Shown here: piece after piece, positions 16,544-24,336 of the stretch
Layout of the letters: every line of letters starts with the position of its first letter
How positions within the stretch are numbered: the stretch's first letter is position 1
Assembly (NCBI RefSeq): GCF_016862635.1
Contig: NZ_BONI01000042.1
Coordinates: forward strand, 16,841 to 80,840
From: Catellatospora coxensis
GTDB lineage: Bacteria; Actinomycetota; Actinomycetes; Mycobacteriales; Micromonosporaceae
Length of the DNA: 64,000 nt
Direction: 5' to 3'
Position numbers and translations under genes: made by a program
The notes under the pieces: model-generated
The model's input: only the letters and a program-made list of their open reading frames with translations
What the model was told of the DNA's origin: nothing
Databases searched by the model: none

Positions 16544-16858
16544 CTATTCGACGCGCAGGGACTCCACGCGCAGGCCGCGGAGCTTGTCGCCGACGTCGGG
16601 GGCCACGACGCACACGAAGCCGCCGACCCTGCCGCCGGGCGTGACCGAGAACGACCCCCACACCTCCCGGCGGCCGTCACCCAGGTCCTTCACCGCGACC
16701 TGGCCCGTGGACAGCCGCTGCTCGGCGGACAGCTCGAGTTTCTGGCTCAGGGGCAGGTGGCACTTGGCGGCGGCCACGGCATTGGGGTCCGGCTGTGCCG
16801 AGCAGCCGGACAAGGCCAGCACCACGGCCGCCACCAGGACGACGAGGCGAACTGTCAT
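16544..16858 (-). CDS. Small secreted lipoprotein
   Basis: The 104-residue protein begins MTVRLVVLVAAVVLALSGCS, a lipoprotein signal peptide with lipobox LSGC, so it should be lipid-anchored at Cys18 on the outer face of the membrane. The mature part has a second Cys pair and a beta-rich pattern (GDGRREVWGSFSVTPGGRVG), with no recognised family. I chose ATG 16858 because the signal peptide begins there; longer frames to 17251 lack sense. The region upstream of its start carries three CTGACAG-type motifs (16913-16978). Function unknown. Confidence 0.7.
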   Translation of the reverse strand: MTVRLVVLVAAVVLALSGCSAQPDPNAVAAAKCHLPLSQKLELSAEQRLSTGQVAVKDLGDGRREVWGSFSVTPGGRVGGFVCVVAPDVGDKLRGLRVESLRVE

Positions 16859-17641
16859 CGCGCGATTGTGCCGGGCCTCACCCCGCCCGCGAAAGAATCT
16901 TGAACAAAATTCCTGACAGAAATCGGCGATTCGCTGACAGTGCAGGTCAGCGCGTTTTCGGCGATCTTGTGCTGTCAGCGGGCCGAGCCATGGTGGAGGC
17001 ACTTGAATCATCAAGCCCACCGGCACCACCCCGCAACGCGCGGGAGTTCCGGGTGCGCAGGCCCGACAGGGACCCCCAGCGGGTGATCTGAGCGGAGCAC
17101 CTGCCACCACAACGGAACACCCGCCCGGACCGGGCAGCACCACCGCGCCACACGCGCGAGCGCGCAGGTCCACCAGGCCCGCCGCCCACCCGAGGGTCGG
17201 CAGCAGGCCGCGTGGCACCACCACGCACGATCCGCCCGTGACGGACAGCACCCCGCCCTGGCCGGCCGACGGGCGACCGCACCGCCGCCACGGCGCGCAT
17301 GCCCGCGACCGGGCCGATGCCGCGCGCCAACGACCGCCCCGCCCATCGCCGACCGTCGACCTGGCCAGCCCGTTCCGACCGACGACGCATATCCACGCGC
17401 TGCGATACGACGGCTGCCTGCCGCACCCGCGCCGGGCTTGAACCCGTCGGCAAGCAGAGCGTCAATGGACCGCGCGCGGTGGGGCCATTGCGGCCCCGCC
17501 ACCGCGTACCGCCGGTGCGACACCGGCCCTATTTCCCGTTCACCACCAGACCACCGCCCGCGCAAGGCGGCACGGCACCCCGACCACAAGGAGGAACCGG
17601 ATGCGCAGCAACCGCACACGCCCGACCTATCCCACCGGCAT
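16859..17641. other. Long poorly coding region upstream of the recombinase
   Basis: This 780-base stretch holds three CTGACAG-type motifs (16913-16919, 16934-16940, inverted at 16972-16978) near the lipoprotein promoter. Only Arg/Pro-rich competing frames follow. One forward frame from GTG 17238 to 17441 ends in a plausible protein-like segment but has no ribosome site. A strong AAGGAGG followed by ATG at 17601 opens an Arg/Ser-rich frame that loses to another frame downstream. No gene is called. Confidence 0.35.
16913..16978. repeat. Cluster of CTGACAG motifs
   Basis: CTGACAG occurs at 16913-16919 and 16934-16940 (21 bases apart, two helical turns) and inverted as CTGTCAG at 16972-16978. 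Others are at 14658-14664, 14699-14705 and 15037-15043. They may be binding sites of an element regulator; inference only. Confidence 0.4.
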
Positions 17642-17857
17642 GTGGAGGCTGACATCACCACCCCAGAACCCGGCCCGGCCCGCCACCAGCGCCGCCCGCG
17701 CCGCGACAAGACCCAGCGCCGGCCCGAAACGATCGAGGCCACCGTCGAGATCACCACGGTCACCGGCCCGCAAGCAGCCCACCTACAACAAGAACAAACC
17801 CGAGCTATCAAGGAGGTGCTGGCATGGATAGCCAGCCAGAAGACCGTCGAGACCTGA
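17642..17857 (+). CDS. Small acidic-tailed protein preceding the recombinase
   Basis: A frame with coding-like GC-rich third positions encodes about 71 residues: an Arg-rich N-terminus, then PETIEATVEITTVTGPQ and a helix LQQEQTRAIKEVLAWIASQ. Its 3' end overlaps the recombinase start by 34 bases, suggesting coupling. The start is uncertain: GTG 17642 has no ribosome site, while the good AAGGAGG-ATG at 17601 is in another frame. Family unknown. Confidence 0.45.
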   Translation: MEADITTPEPGPARHQRRPRRDKTQRRPETIEATVEITTVTGPQAAHLQQEQTRAIKEVLAWIASQKTVET

Positions 17858-19755
17858 GCCCGGACCTGTACGGTCCGGGCTCAGGCCCACAACCCACCCC
17901 CTGGACGAGCCTTTCGGCGATAAACGCCGGACAAGTCGTCCACGTCGCGCTGATACTGCGCGTGTCGGCCAAAGACCTGCAGAACCTGCAAGCTTCGCTG
18001 CTACGCCAGATCCGCAGCTGCGAAGCCCGGCTCCTGCCAGGCATGATCATCAAATACGTCTACATCGACATCGAATCCGGCCGCATGGACTTCGAGGACC
18101 GCAGCCAGGGCACCAACGACGACCTGGCCCACCTCGACCTGCCCTATCAACGCGACGGCGGCCTGCACGACATGCTCGAACAAGCCGCCCGCAAGGACCG
18201 AGGCTTCGACATGGTCATCTGTGAGAGCGCCGACCGCCTGGCGCGGCTCACCTACGTCAACGTCAAGGTCGAACACGAACTGCAACGCTGCGGCGTCGAA
18301 CTGATCGCCGCCGACGAACCACAAGACTCCGTCGGCCGCAAGGCCACCAAGATCCTGCTCCGGCGGGTCAAGCAGGCCTTCGGCGAGATGTACGCGATCC
18401 AGGCCATGGAACTGGCCTGGGAAGGAACCCGCGAGCACACCATGGCCGGATACAACATCGGCCGCGCCCCGTACGGGTACCTGCCCGCCCGCGAGCGCCA
18501 CCCCGCCCCAGCGCGGGCCGCCCAAGGCGCGACAAAGACCCGGCTGGTCGCCGACCCGCAACGCGGTGAGGTGATCACCGAGATGTTCGTCCTGCGGGTG
18601 CACGACGGCATGACGTTCCGGCAGATCGCCGAACGGTTCAACGCCGACCCCGACCGCTACCCGCCGCCCGTCGCCACGAGGGAAGAAGGCGAGCGGCGGT
18701 GGCGGTGGCCGGTCGTGCGCGACATGCTCGGCAACCCCAAGTACACCGGCCACATGGTGTGGAACCGCTCGACCTACCGCGAGGGTCTTACCGTCCGCCG
18801 CAAGAAGCGCAAGAAGCAGCTGCACCCCTCGCAGTGGGTCTGGTCACCCCAGATCACCCACGAGCCGCTCATCGACCTGCACACCTACCGACAAGCCCAG
18901 ATGATGGAGTCCGGCCGCGCCGGATCCCGCACCGGCAACGAACCCAACACCCATCCCGCGACCAAGCACACCTACAGCCTGCGCAGCTACGTCCGCTGCC
19001 CCGAATGCCACCGCCGCATGGTCGGCAAAGACAACAACGGCCGGCGCTACCTCACCTGCCGCGGACCTCGCAACAGCGACGACCAGCTCACCGACCGCGC
19101 ACCGCAGCACCCCGGCACCGTCTACATCCGGGAGGAGTCGATCCTCGCCGCCGTCAACGACGTCATCAACCGCCGAGTGTTCGGCCCCGAACGCGCCCAA
19201 CTCCTCGCCGAACAGCTCGCCGCCGCACCAGCCGCGCTGCACGCCCAACACCTGGCCGCGCTCGAAGCCGCCCAACGCCGCCTGGCCGACATCGAACGCC
19301 GGCAGAGGTCCCTGACCCTCGACCTCGAAGACGCCGACCCGGCCGACCGCGCCTGGCGCGACCAACTCCGCAACCGCCACCGCGAACTCGAAACCGAACG
19401 CCTCGACGTCGCCGACCGCATCGGCGCACTACAGGCCAAGATCCTCGACAGCCCACAACAGGACACCGAACTACTCGACACCATCCCCACCACGGAGATC
19501 AACCTCGCCGAGATGCCGATCGAGCTGCAACGCCAGCTCTACGACGCACTCCGACTCCAAGTGATCATGACGAGCCGCACCGCCGCAACCATCAAGATCA
19601 CCCTGGCTGGAGACGGCCCGGCGGAGGCGGCGATCATCGCACGACAAGATCAACAATTCGCGTTCGACAACGCCGACACAGCGGTCGACCCGCATCCGCA
19701 CAAACGTGCGGATGCGGGTCGACCCCGTATGCGTAGAGGAAGGTGCCCTTCTTAA
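17824..19755 (+). CDS. Large serine recombinase (integrase)
   Basis: The 643-residue protein has an N-terminal resolvase domain with ILRVSAKD (catalytic Ser48), SADRLARLTY further on, a recombinase domain (GRAPYGYLP, then NPKYTGHMVWNR), a zinc ribbon with RCPECHRRM and YLTCRGP, and a C-terminal coiled coil (about 450-545). This is the layout of large serine integrases, which recombine attP and attB without supercoiling needs. The start has a perfect AAGGAGGTG. The last codons run through a 19-bp-arm palindrome and then into a dispersed repeat that supplies the TAA, so the natural C-terminus may have been altered. It sits at the border with core genes. Confidence 0.9.
   Translation: MDSQPEDRRDLSPDLYGPGSGPQPTPWTSLSAINAGQVVHVALILRVSAKDLQNLQASLLRQIRSCEARLLPGMIIKYVYIDIESGRMDFEDRSQGTNDDLAHLDLPYQRDGGLHDMLEQAARKDRGFDMVICESADRLARLTYVNVKVEHELQRCGVELIAADEPQDSVGRKATKILLRRVKQAFGEMYAIQAMELAWEGTREHTMAGYNIGRAPYGYLPARERHPAPARAAQGATKTRLVADPQRGEVITEMFVLRVHDGMTFRQIAERFNADPDRYPPPVATREEGERRWRWPVVRDMLGNPKYTGHMVWNRSTYREGLTVRRKKRKKQLHPSQWVWSPQITHEPLIDLHTYRQAQMMESGRAGSRTGNEPNTHPATKHTYSLRSYVRCPECHRRMVGKDNNGRRYLTCRGPRNSDDQLTDRAPQHPGTVYIREESILAAVNDVINRRVFGPERAQLLAEQLAAAPAALHAQHLAALEAAQRRLADIERRQRSLTLDLEDADPADRAWRDQLRNRHRELETERLDVADRIGALQAKILDSPQQDTELLDTIPTTEINLAEMPIELQRQLYDALRLQVIMTSRTAATIKITLAGDGPAEAAIIARQDQQFAFDNADTAVDPHPHKRADAGRPRMRRGRCPS
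19683..19724. repeat. Perfect 19-bp-arm palindrome inside the recombinase 3' end
   Basis: GGTCGACCCGCATCCGCAC (19683-19701) and its exact complement (19706-19724) flank the 4-nt loop AAAC. It lies about 30 bases before the recombinase stop. It may be a terminator, or part of an attachment site next to the integrase gene. Confidence 0.85.
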
Positions 19756-19758
19756 CGC
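19731..19758. repeat. Dispersed repeat, copy A
   Basis: GCGTAGAGGAAGGTGCCCTT, continuing CTTAACGC, matches the dispersed repeat seen at four other loci. Its TTAACG end supplies the stop codon of the recombinase frame. Confidence 0.85.
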
Positions 19759-19804
19759 TTCCCGCGCGAGGCCCACGATCACCCCCAAGCGCCGCGCCGC
19801 GAAG

Positions 19805-20416
19805 TCAACGGCGGGGGCTGCCGCGTAGGCCGAGGCGGCGTAGCTCCAGGGCGGCCAGCTGCTCGACCGCCTCCGGGTCACCAGTACGCCAGCCCGCGAC
19901 CACGCCGCTGTCCAGGGAGGCGAGCCGCCGCAGCGGCGCCGTGGCGAGCGCCCGCAGCGCGAGCAGCTCACCGCCTCCCGGATACCGGCGCACCTTCGCG
20001 GCGACACTCGCCGCCCGGATCCAGGACAGCCGCAGCGGCAGCCACAGCGCCAGCGCCATCAGCACCGGGATGCCCGCGGTCAGCCAGGCGAGCACCGTCG
20101 CCAGGTTCGCGATGGCGTCCTGCTGGTCGCGTCCCGCCTCGGCGATCGAGTTCGCCGCGTTGGCGGCGCTGCCGAACGGCGCGCCCACCTCGTCACCGAC
20201 CAGCGGGATACGCCCCGCCCGCGCCTGCGCCTCCGCCATGTCGGCGGCCAGGTTCACCCCGGCGCTCTCCAGCTTCCGGCCGGGCACCGCCAGCTTCTCG
20301 ACCAGCTGGTACAGCGTGATCGCGGCCCAGATCCAGACTGCGCTCCAGACCAGGGCGGCCAGATCCGCGATGATCTGCCGGGTGAACCGCCACGGCTTCT
20401 CCGCATAGAGCTTCAT
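19805..20416 (-). CDS. Membrane protein of unknown function
   Basis: The 203-residue protein has a hydrophobic helix at about 16-38 (LAALVWSAVWIWAAITLYQL) and a second strong segment at about 107-130 (VLAWLTAGIPVLMALALWLPL), joined by an Ala/Gly-rich extracytoplasmic loop and followed by an Arg-rich cytoplasmic tail. No enzyme motif is seen. It is the first core-type gene after the recombinase and lies downstream of the zinc operon on the same strand, but 40 bases separate it from zur, so it may be its own unit. Function unknown. Confidence 0.7.
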   Translation of the reverse strand: MKLYAEKPWRFTRQIIADLAALVWSAVWIWAAITLYQLVEKLAVPGRKLESAGVNLAADMAEAQARAGRIPLVGDEVGAPFGSAANAANSIAEAGRDQQDAIANLATVLAWLTAGIPVLMALALWLPLRLSWIRAASVAAKVRRYPGGGELLALRALATAPLRRLASLDSGVVAGWRTGDPEAVEQLAALELRRLGLRGSPRR

Positions 20417-20459
20417 GAGAGCATTCTGATCGACGCACGCGATCGATAAACGCCCCGCG

Positions 20460-20870
20460 TCAGCCCCGTGTCGTCGCGCAGCCCTGACAGGTGCCGAAGA
20501 TCTCCAGCGTATGGCTGACGTCGACGAACCCGTGCTGCGCCGCGACCCGGTCCGCCCAGGACTCCACGGCCGGTCCCGCCACCTCGACGGTACGGCCGCA
20601 GGTGCGGCATACCAGGTGGTGGTGGTGCCCGTTGGAGCACCGCCGGAACAGCTGCTCCCCGCCCGGCGGGCGCATCACGTCGATGTCCCCGGCGTCGGCC
20701 AGCGCCTGCAGCGTCCGGTACACGGTGGTCAGGCCGACCCGCTCGCCCCGGTCGCGCAGCATGGCGTGCAGCTCCTGCGCGCTGTGGAAGCCCTCCACCT
20801 CGGACAGCAACGTCGCCACCGCGGAACGCTGCCGCGTATTACGGGCAGCCGTGCCCTGTGGGCTCGTCAT
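20460..20870 (-). CDS. zur: Fur-family zinc uptake regulator
   Basis: The 136-residue protein has the Fur-family winged helix (GLTTVYRTLQALADAG, 46-61), a metal-sensing NGHHHHLVC stretch (80-88) and two structural zinc pairs, Cys88-Cys91 and Cys128-Cys131. Its position at the end of a znuA-znuC-znuB operon indicates Zur, which represses zinc uptake when zinc-loaded. ATG 20870 is preceded by GAGGAGAAGG, a module duplicated 59 bases upstream. A Zur-type operator precedes znuA (23903-23923), so the operon is probably autoregulated. Confidence 0.9.
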   Translation of the reverse strand: MTSPQGTAARNTRQRSAVATLLSEVEGFHSAQELHAMLRDRGERVGLTTVYRTLQALADAGDIDVMRPPGGEQLFRRCSNGHHHHLVCRTCGRTVEVAGPAVESWADRVAAQHGFVDVSHTLEIFGTCQGCATTRG

Positions 20871-20929
20871 GCCTTCTCCTCGCTGCGCTCGTCGGCGGCA
20901 TGACTACCGAGTCTGATCCGCTCGCTCAT
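20867..20929 (-). CDS. Possible 20-residue leader ORF ahead of zur
   Basis: A short frame from ATG 20929, behind its own CGAGGAGAAGGC, ends in a TGA overlapping the zur ATG (ATGA). The peptide ends SHAADERSEEKA. Its ribosome-site-plus-start sequence is identical over 16 bases to that of zur. It could couple zur translation to the upstream arsR gene; whether the peptide itself matters is unknown. Confidence 0.4.
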   Translation of the reverse strand: MSERIRLGSHAADERSEEKA

Positions 20930-20941
20930 GCCTTCTCCTCG
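20867..20941 (-). repeat. Duplicated Shine-Dalgarno/start module
   Basis: TCATGCCTTCTCCTCG occurs at 20867-20882 and 20926-20941 (plus-strand reading). On the minus strand each copy gives CGAGGAGAAGGCATGA, a ribosome site with start codon. Confidence 0.85.
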
Positions 20942-20951
20942 AAGCTATCGG

Positions 20952-21290
20952 TCACGGGCGCTGCTCCGCGGCGTGGGTGACGGCGTCGGCGACGATGTGC
21001 GCGACGTGTTCGTCCACCAGGGAGTATGCGATCTCGCGGCCGTGCCGTTCGGCGCGGACCACGCCGGCCGCCCGGAGCACCCGCAGGTGCTGGGAGACCA
21101 GCGGCTGGGCCACTCGCAGCCGTTCCACCAGCTCGTGCACGTGGCGCTCGCCGTTCGCCGCCAGCTCGGTCACGATCGCGATCCGGACGGGCGCGGCGAG
21201 CGCCCGCAGCAGCTCTCCGGCTCGGGCGTAGGACTGCGTCTGGCTCACATCGACCACCGTAGCCCCGCGCGTCGGTGCATACCCAATCAT
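20952..21290 (-). CDS. ArsR-family metal-responsive regulator
   Basis: The 112-residue protein is an ArsR/SmtB winged helix: LLRALAAPVRIAIVTELAA, then HVHELVERLRVAQPLVSQHL as recognition helices, with a C-terminal HVAHIVADAVTHAAEQ helix carrying His/Asp residues typical of the alpha-5 metal site of SmtB/CzrA-like sensors. It is embedded in the znu operon: its ATG overlaps the znuB stop (ATGA). GTG at 21257 or 21248 is possible if the first residues are extra. It likely senses zinc and derepresses when metal binds. Confidence 0.85.
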   Translation of the reverse strand: MIGYAPTRGATVVDVSQTQSYARAGELLRALAAPVRIAIVTELAANGERHVHELVERLRVAQPLVSQHLRVLRAAGVVRAERHGREIAYSLVDEHVAHIVADAVTHAAEQRP

Positions 21291-22171
21291 GAGTCCAGGA
21301 CGCACTCGGGCGGATCGCACACCGCCGCGGGCCCCGTGTCGGCGCGGCGTCGCCGGCGCAGCACCGCGCCCACCGCCGCGACCAGGACGAACAGTGCGAT
21401 GGCGGCGAGCACGATGGTCGCGCCGGGCGCGGTGTCGTATCCGGCGGACGTGAGGATGCCGACTCCCGCGCTGATCACCCCGCCGAGCATGGCCAGCGTC
21501 ATGGTGCCGCCGAAGCCGCGCGAGACCAGCTGCGCCGCCGCGACGGGCACCACCATCAGGGCGCTGACCAGCAGTAGGCCGACCGAGCGCATGGCCACGG
21601 TGACGGTGACCGCGGTCATCACGGCGAGCAGCAGGTTCAGGGTGCGCACCGGCAGGCCGGAGACCTTGGCGTACTCCTCGTCCTGGCAGATCGCGAACAG
21701 CCAGGGCCGCAGCCCGACGGTGACCGCGAGCACGCACGCGCCGAGGATCGCGATCGTGATCAGATCCATGGCGGACGTGGTGAGCAGCGAGCCGAACAGG
21801 TACGACGTCAGGTTGGCGCTGCCCTTGCCGGGGGCGAGCCCGACCAGGAAGACGCCGCCCGCGATGCCGCCGTAGAACAGGATCGCCAGCGCGATGTCGC
21901 CCGAGGTGCGGCCGCGCTCGCGGATCAGCTCGACGGCGACCGCGCCCAGCGCCGACACGATGATCGCGGTGAGCACGGGCGACGTGCCGGTGAGCAGGCC
22001 GACGCCGACGCCGGTCAGGGCGATGTGGCCGATGCCGTCGCCGATCAGCGACATGCGCCGCTGCACCAGGTAGATGCCCAGCGAGGGGGCGATCAGGCCG
22101 GTGATCAGCGCGCCCAGCAGGGCCCGCTGCATGAACGGCAGGGACATGATCTCGATGAGGTTCACGTTCAC
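21287..22171 (-). CDS. znuB: Zinc ABC transporter permease
   Basis: The 294-residue protein has about eight hydrophobic segments and the ABC-3 family pattern, with LGIYLVQRRMSLIGDGIGHI near the N-terminus and LLVSALMVVPVAAAQLVSRG in the middle. It forms the membrane channel of the zinc uptake system with ZnuC and ZnuA. The GTG start overlaps the znuC stop (GTGA) and its own stop overlaps the arsR start. Metal specificity is inferred from the Zur and ArsR neighbours; manganese uptake is the alternative. Confidence 0.9.
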   Translation of the reverse strand: MNVNLIEIMSLPFMQRALLGALITGLIAPSLGIYLVQRRMSLIGDGIGHIALTGVGVGLLTGTSPVLTAIIVSALGAVAVELIRERGRTSGDIALAILFYGGIAGGVFLVGLAPGKGSANLTSYLFGSLLTTSAMDLITIAILGACVLAVTVGLRPWLFAICQDEEYAKVSGLPVRTLNLLLAVMTAVTVTVAMRSVGLLLVSALMVVPVAAAQLVSRGFGGTMTLAMLGGVISAGVGILTSAGYDTAPGATIVLAAIALFVLVAAVGAVLRRRRRADTGPAAVCDPPECVLDS

Positions 22172-22929
22172 TGGCGTCCCCAGATGCTCGGCGGGTCCTG
22201 TGGTGCGTGCGGGTGCACGTGGTCGTGGCCGGGTTCGGCGTGGTGCCCGGCGGGGTGGGGCACCGCGCCGTCGTGCGCGATGACCCCGTCGTGCACGACC
22301 ACGGCACGGGTGATGACCGGCTGCAGCGGGCCCAGCTCGTGCGCGACCAGCAGCACCGTGCCGCCGTGCCGGACGAAGTCGCGCAGCGCCTGCGCGAACG
22401 CCTCCTGCGACTTGGCGTCCACCCCGGCCGTGGGCTCGTCGAGCACCAGCAGGTCGGGTTCGCCGGCCAGCGCCCGCGCGATCAGGGTGCGCTGCTGCTG
22501 GCCGCCGGACAGGGCGGCGACCGGGTCGTGGACCCGGTCGGTCAGGTCGACCGCGGCCAGCGCCTTCGCGACGGCCTGCCGGTCACCGGCGCGCAGCAGC
22601 CCCGGGAAGCCGCGCCGGGCGAGCCGGCCGGAGGAGACGACCTCGCCGACGGTGGCGGGCACGCCGCCGCCCGCGCCCAGCCGCTGCGGCACGTACCCGA
22701 TGCGTCTCCAGTCGCGGAAGCGCCGCAGCGGGACGCCGAACAGCTCGACTTGACCTTCCGCCAGCGGCACCAGGCCGAGCCCGGCCCGGATCATCGTGGA
22801 CTTGCCGCTGCCGTTCGCACCCAGTACGGCGACCACCTCACCGCTGCGTACGGTCAGGTTGACGTCGCGGAGCACGGGACGGTCGTAGGCGACCGCCCCG
22901 TGCTTGATTTCGAGAACCGGGGAGTTCAC
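22168..22929 (-). CDS. znuC: Zinc ABC transporter ATP-binding protein
   Basis: The 253-residue ATPase has Walker A GANGSGKST (about 37-45), signature LSGGQQQR, Walker B LLVLDEP and the switch histidine in LLVAHELG. Its C-terminal tail is His-rich (GHHAEPGHDHVHPHAP), often seen in zinc transport components. I chose GTG 22929, preceded by GGAGCAG, because the domain starts there; the longer frame has a random N-terminus. It powers import through ZnuB. It follows znuA after a 34-base junction. Confidence 0.92.
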   Translation of the reverse strand: MNSPVLEIKHGAVAYDRPVLRDVNLTVRSGEVVAVLGANGSGKSTMIRAGLGLVPLAEGQVELFGVPLRRFRDWRRIGYVPQRLGAGGGVPATVGEVVSSGRLARRGFPGLLRAGDRQAVAKALAAVDLTDRVHDPVAALSGGQQQRTLIARALAGEPDLLVLDEPTAGVDAKSQEAFAQALRDFVRHGGTVLLVAHELGPLQPVITRAVVVHDGVIAHDGAVPHPAGHHAEPGHDHVHPHAPQDPPSIWGRQ

Positions 22930-22963
22930 GTCTGCTCCTAGTCCCGTCCGTCGGCGGCGTGGC

Positions 22964-23887
22964 TCATGAACAGCCCAACGCGGTGCGCAGGGTCGCGAGA
23001 TTGGCCCGCATGACCGAGAAGTAGTCACCTGTACCGCCCTCGGCGAGCCCCTCCAGCGGGTCCAGCACGGCGGTCTTCGCGCCGACCTGCTCGGCCAGCG
23101 TCTCGGCGACCTTCGGCGAGACCAGCGTCTCGAAGAAGATCGTCGTCGCGCCGTACTTGCGCGCCTCGGCGGCGACCGCGGCGACCTGCTGCGGGGTGGG
23201 TTCGGTCTCCGGGGTCAGCCCGGACAGCGCGATCTGCTTGAGCTTGTACCGGTCGGCGAGGTAGCCGAACGCGGCGTGGCTGGTCACGATCTCGTGCCGC
23301 TGGCAGTTAGCCAGCCCGGCGGTGAACTCGGCGTCCAGCTTGTTCAGCTCGGCGACCAGGGCGCCGCCGCGCTCGGCGTAGCCCGCCGCGTGCGCCGGGT
23401 CGAGTTCGGCGAGCTTGTGCGACACGCTGCCGGCGATCGCGGCCAGGCGGGTCGGGTCCAGCCAGACGTGCGGGTCGGGGGCGTTGCCGCCCTCTTCGGT
23501 CGCGCCCTCGTGGTTGGGGCCGCCGATCAGCGGGTTGACCGTGGCCACGTCGAACGCGCGGTCCGCGGCGTTCTGCGCGACGGCCTCGTCGAGCTGCGGC
23601 TGGAAGCCCTTGAGGTAGACGATCAGCCCGGCGTTGGCGACCTGCGCGACCTGGGCGGGGGACAGTTCCATGTCGTGCGGTTCCGCGCCCGGCTGGGCCA
23701 GGTTGACCACGTGGGCGTCGGGGCCGCCGACCTTCTCGGTGACGAACTGCAGGGGGTAGAAGCCGGTGACGACGCTGAAACGGCCGGAGCTGTCGGCGGG
23801 GGAGTCGGAGCAGGCGGTGAGGGTGCCCAGGGCCAGCAGCGCGGCGACGCCGACGACGGCGGCGCGCTGGAGAGATCGGCTCAGCAT
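22964..23887 (-). CDS. znuA: Zinc-binding lipoprotein of the ABC importer
   Basis: The 307-residue protein has a lipoprotein signal ending LTACSD and the cluster A-I fold: the metal-binding His in GAEPHDMELSP, a DPHVWLDP motif, the HAAFGYLADRY segment and the later ETEPTPQQ region. A short acidic/His loop (NHEGATEEGGNAPDPH) matches the metal-loading loop of ZnuA-type proteins. It captures zinc outside the membrane for ZnuB/ZnuC. GGGAG precedes ATG 23887, and a Zur-type operator lies 16 bases upstream. First gene of the operon. Confidence 0.92.
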   Translation of the reverse strand: MLSRSLQRAAVVGVAALLALGTLTACSDSPADSSGRFSVVTGFYPLQFVTEKVGGPDAHVVNLAQPGAEPHDMELSPAQVAQVANAGLIVYLKGFQPQLDEAVAQNAADRAFDVATVNPLIGGPNHEGATEEGGNAPDPHVWLDPTRLAAIAGSVSHKLAELDPAHAAGYAERGGALVAELNKLDAEFTAGLANCQRHEIVTSHAAFGYLADRYKLKQIALSGLTPETEPTPQQVAAVAAEARKYGATTIFFETLVSPKVAETLAEQVGAKTAVLDPLEGLAEGGTGDYFSVMRANLATLRTALGCS

Positions 23888-23902
23888 GGCGTCAACTCTC
23901 CC

Positions 23903-23923
23903 TGAAAATGAGAACGATTGTCA
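23903..23923. promoter_or_regulatory. Zur-type operator upstream of znuA
   Basis: TGAAAATGAGAACGATTGTC plus A forms an imperfect dyad (TGAaAATgA and, inverted, TGAcAATcG), close to the AT-rich Zur box of actinobacteria and standing out from GC-rich surroundings. It lies 16-36 bases before the znuA start, where zinc-bound Zur would block transcription. Confidence 0.7.
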
Positions 23924-23989
23924 AAAACGCATAGGTGCATATCCCTGCCCGCCCCCACCTCCCGCCTCCATGATCCACCGCCCGGGGGC

Positions 23990-24042
23990 GAAGGAAGGGC
24001 ACCTTCTTAACGCTCTGCGTAGAGGAAGGGCACCTTGTTAAC
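23990..24042. repeat. Dispersed repeat, two direct copies (B1, B2)
   Basis: B1 at 23990-24013 contains AAGGGCACCTTCTTAACGC; B2 at 24017-24042 reads GCGTAGAGGAAGGGCACCTT and then GTTAAC. Both are in the same orientation. Confidence 0.9.
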
Positions 24043-24204
24043 AGATGGGGTGCGGAGGTGCAGGTCAGCGCGGCGCGGGGGTGGAATCTCGCGGGGACTT
24101 CTGCGGGCTCACCGGGCCGCTCGGCGCTTCGGCGGCCTCGCGCAAGGTCGCCTTCGCGGGCGTGGCTGGGTTCTTTTCGTCGCAAAAGCGACACCCGTTC
24201 GCCA

Positions 24205-24280
24205 GGATCACCCGACTTGCCTGGCAGGTGGGCGTATTCGGGCTCAAGATACGCACAGGTGCCAGGCAAGTCGGGCGATC
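24205..24280. repeat. Long nested inverted repeat between genes
   Basis: CCCGACTTGCCTGGCA (24211-24226) and its exact complement (24260-24275) form a 16-bp stem that extends outwards with few mismatches to GATC on both sides and inwards to GCGTAT/ATACGC. It lies between the divergent znuA start and the end of a small membrane-protein gene, far from either. Confidence 0.85.
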
Positions 24281-24336
24281 TTGTGCGCGCGCTGCGGGCC
24301 GCGCGGGCCGCGCGGGTGCGGGGTGCGGGGTGCGGG

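Larger units (their letters stand above)
23888..24336. other. Intergenic region with operator and repeats but no gene
   Basis: The region holds the Zur operator, the B repeats and the long inverted repeat. Frames across it on both strands are interrupted or low-complexity, and none looks like a real protein. Confidence 0.5.

Noticed and set aside
17011..17811. Long minus-strand frame opposite the region before the recombinase
   Set aside because: Arg/Cys/Trp-rich, no recognisable protein, and it overlaps a forward frame with better codon use.
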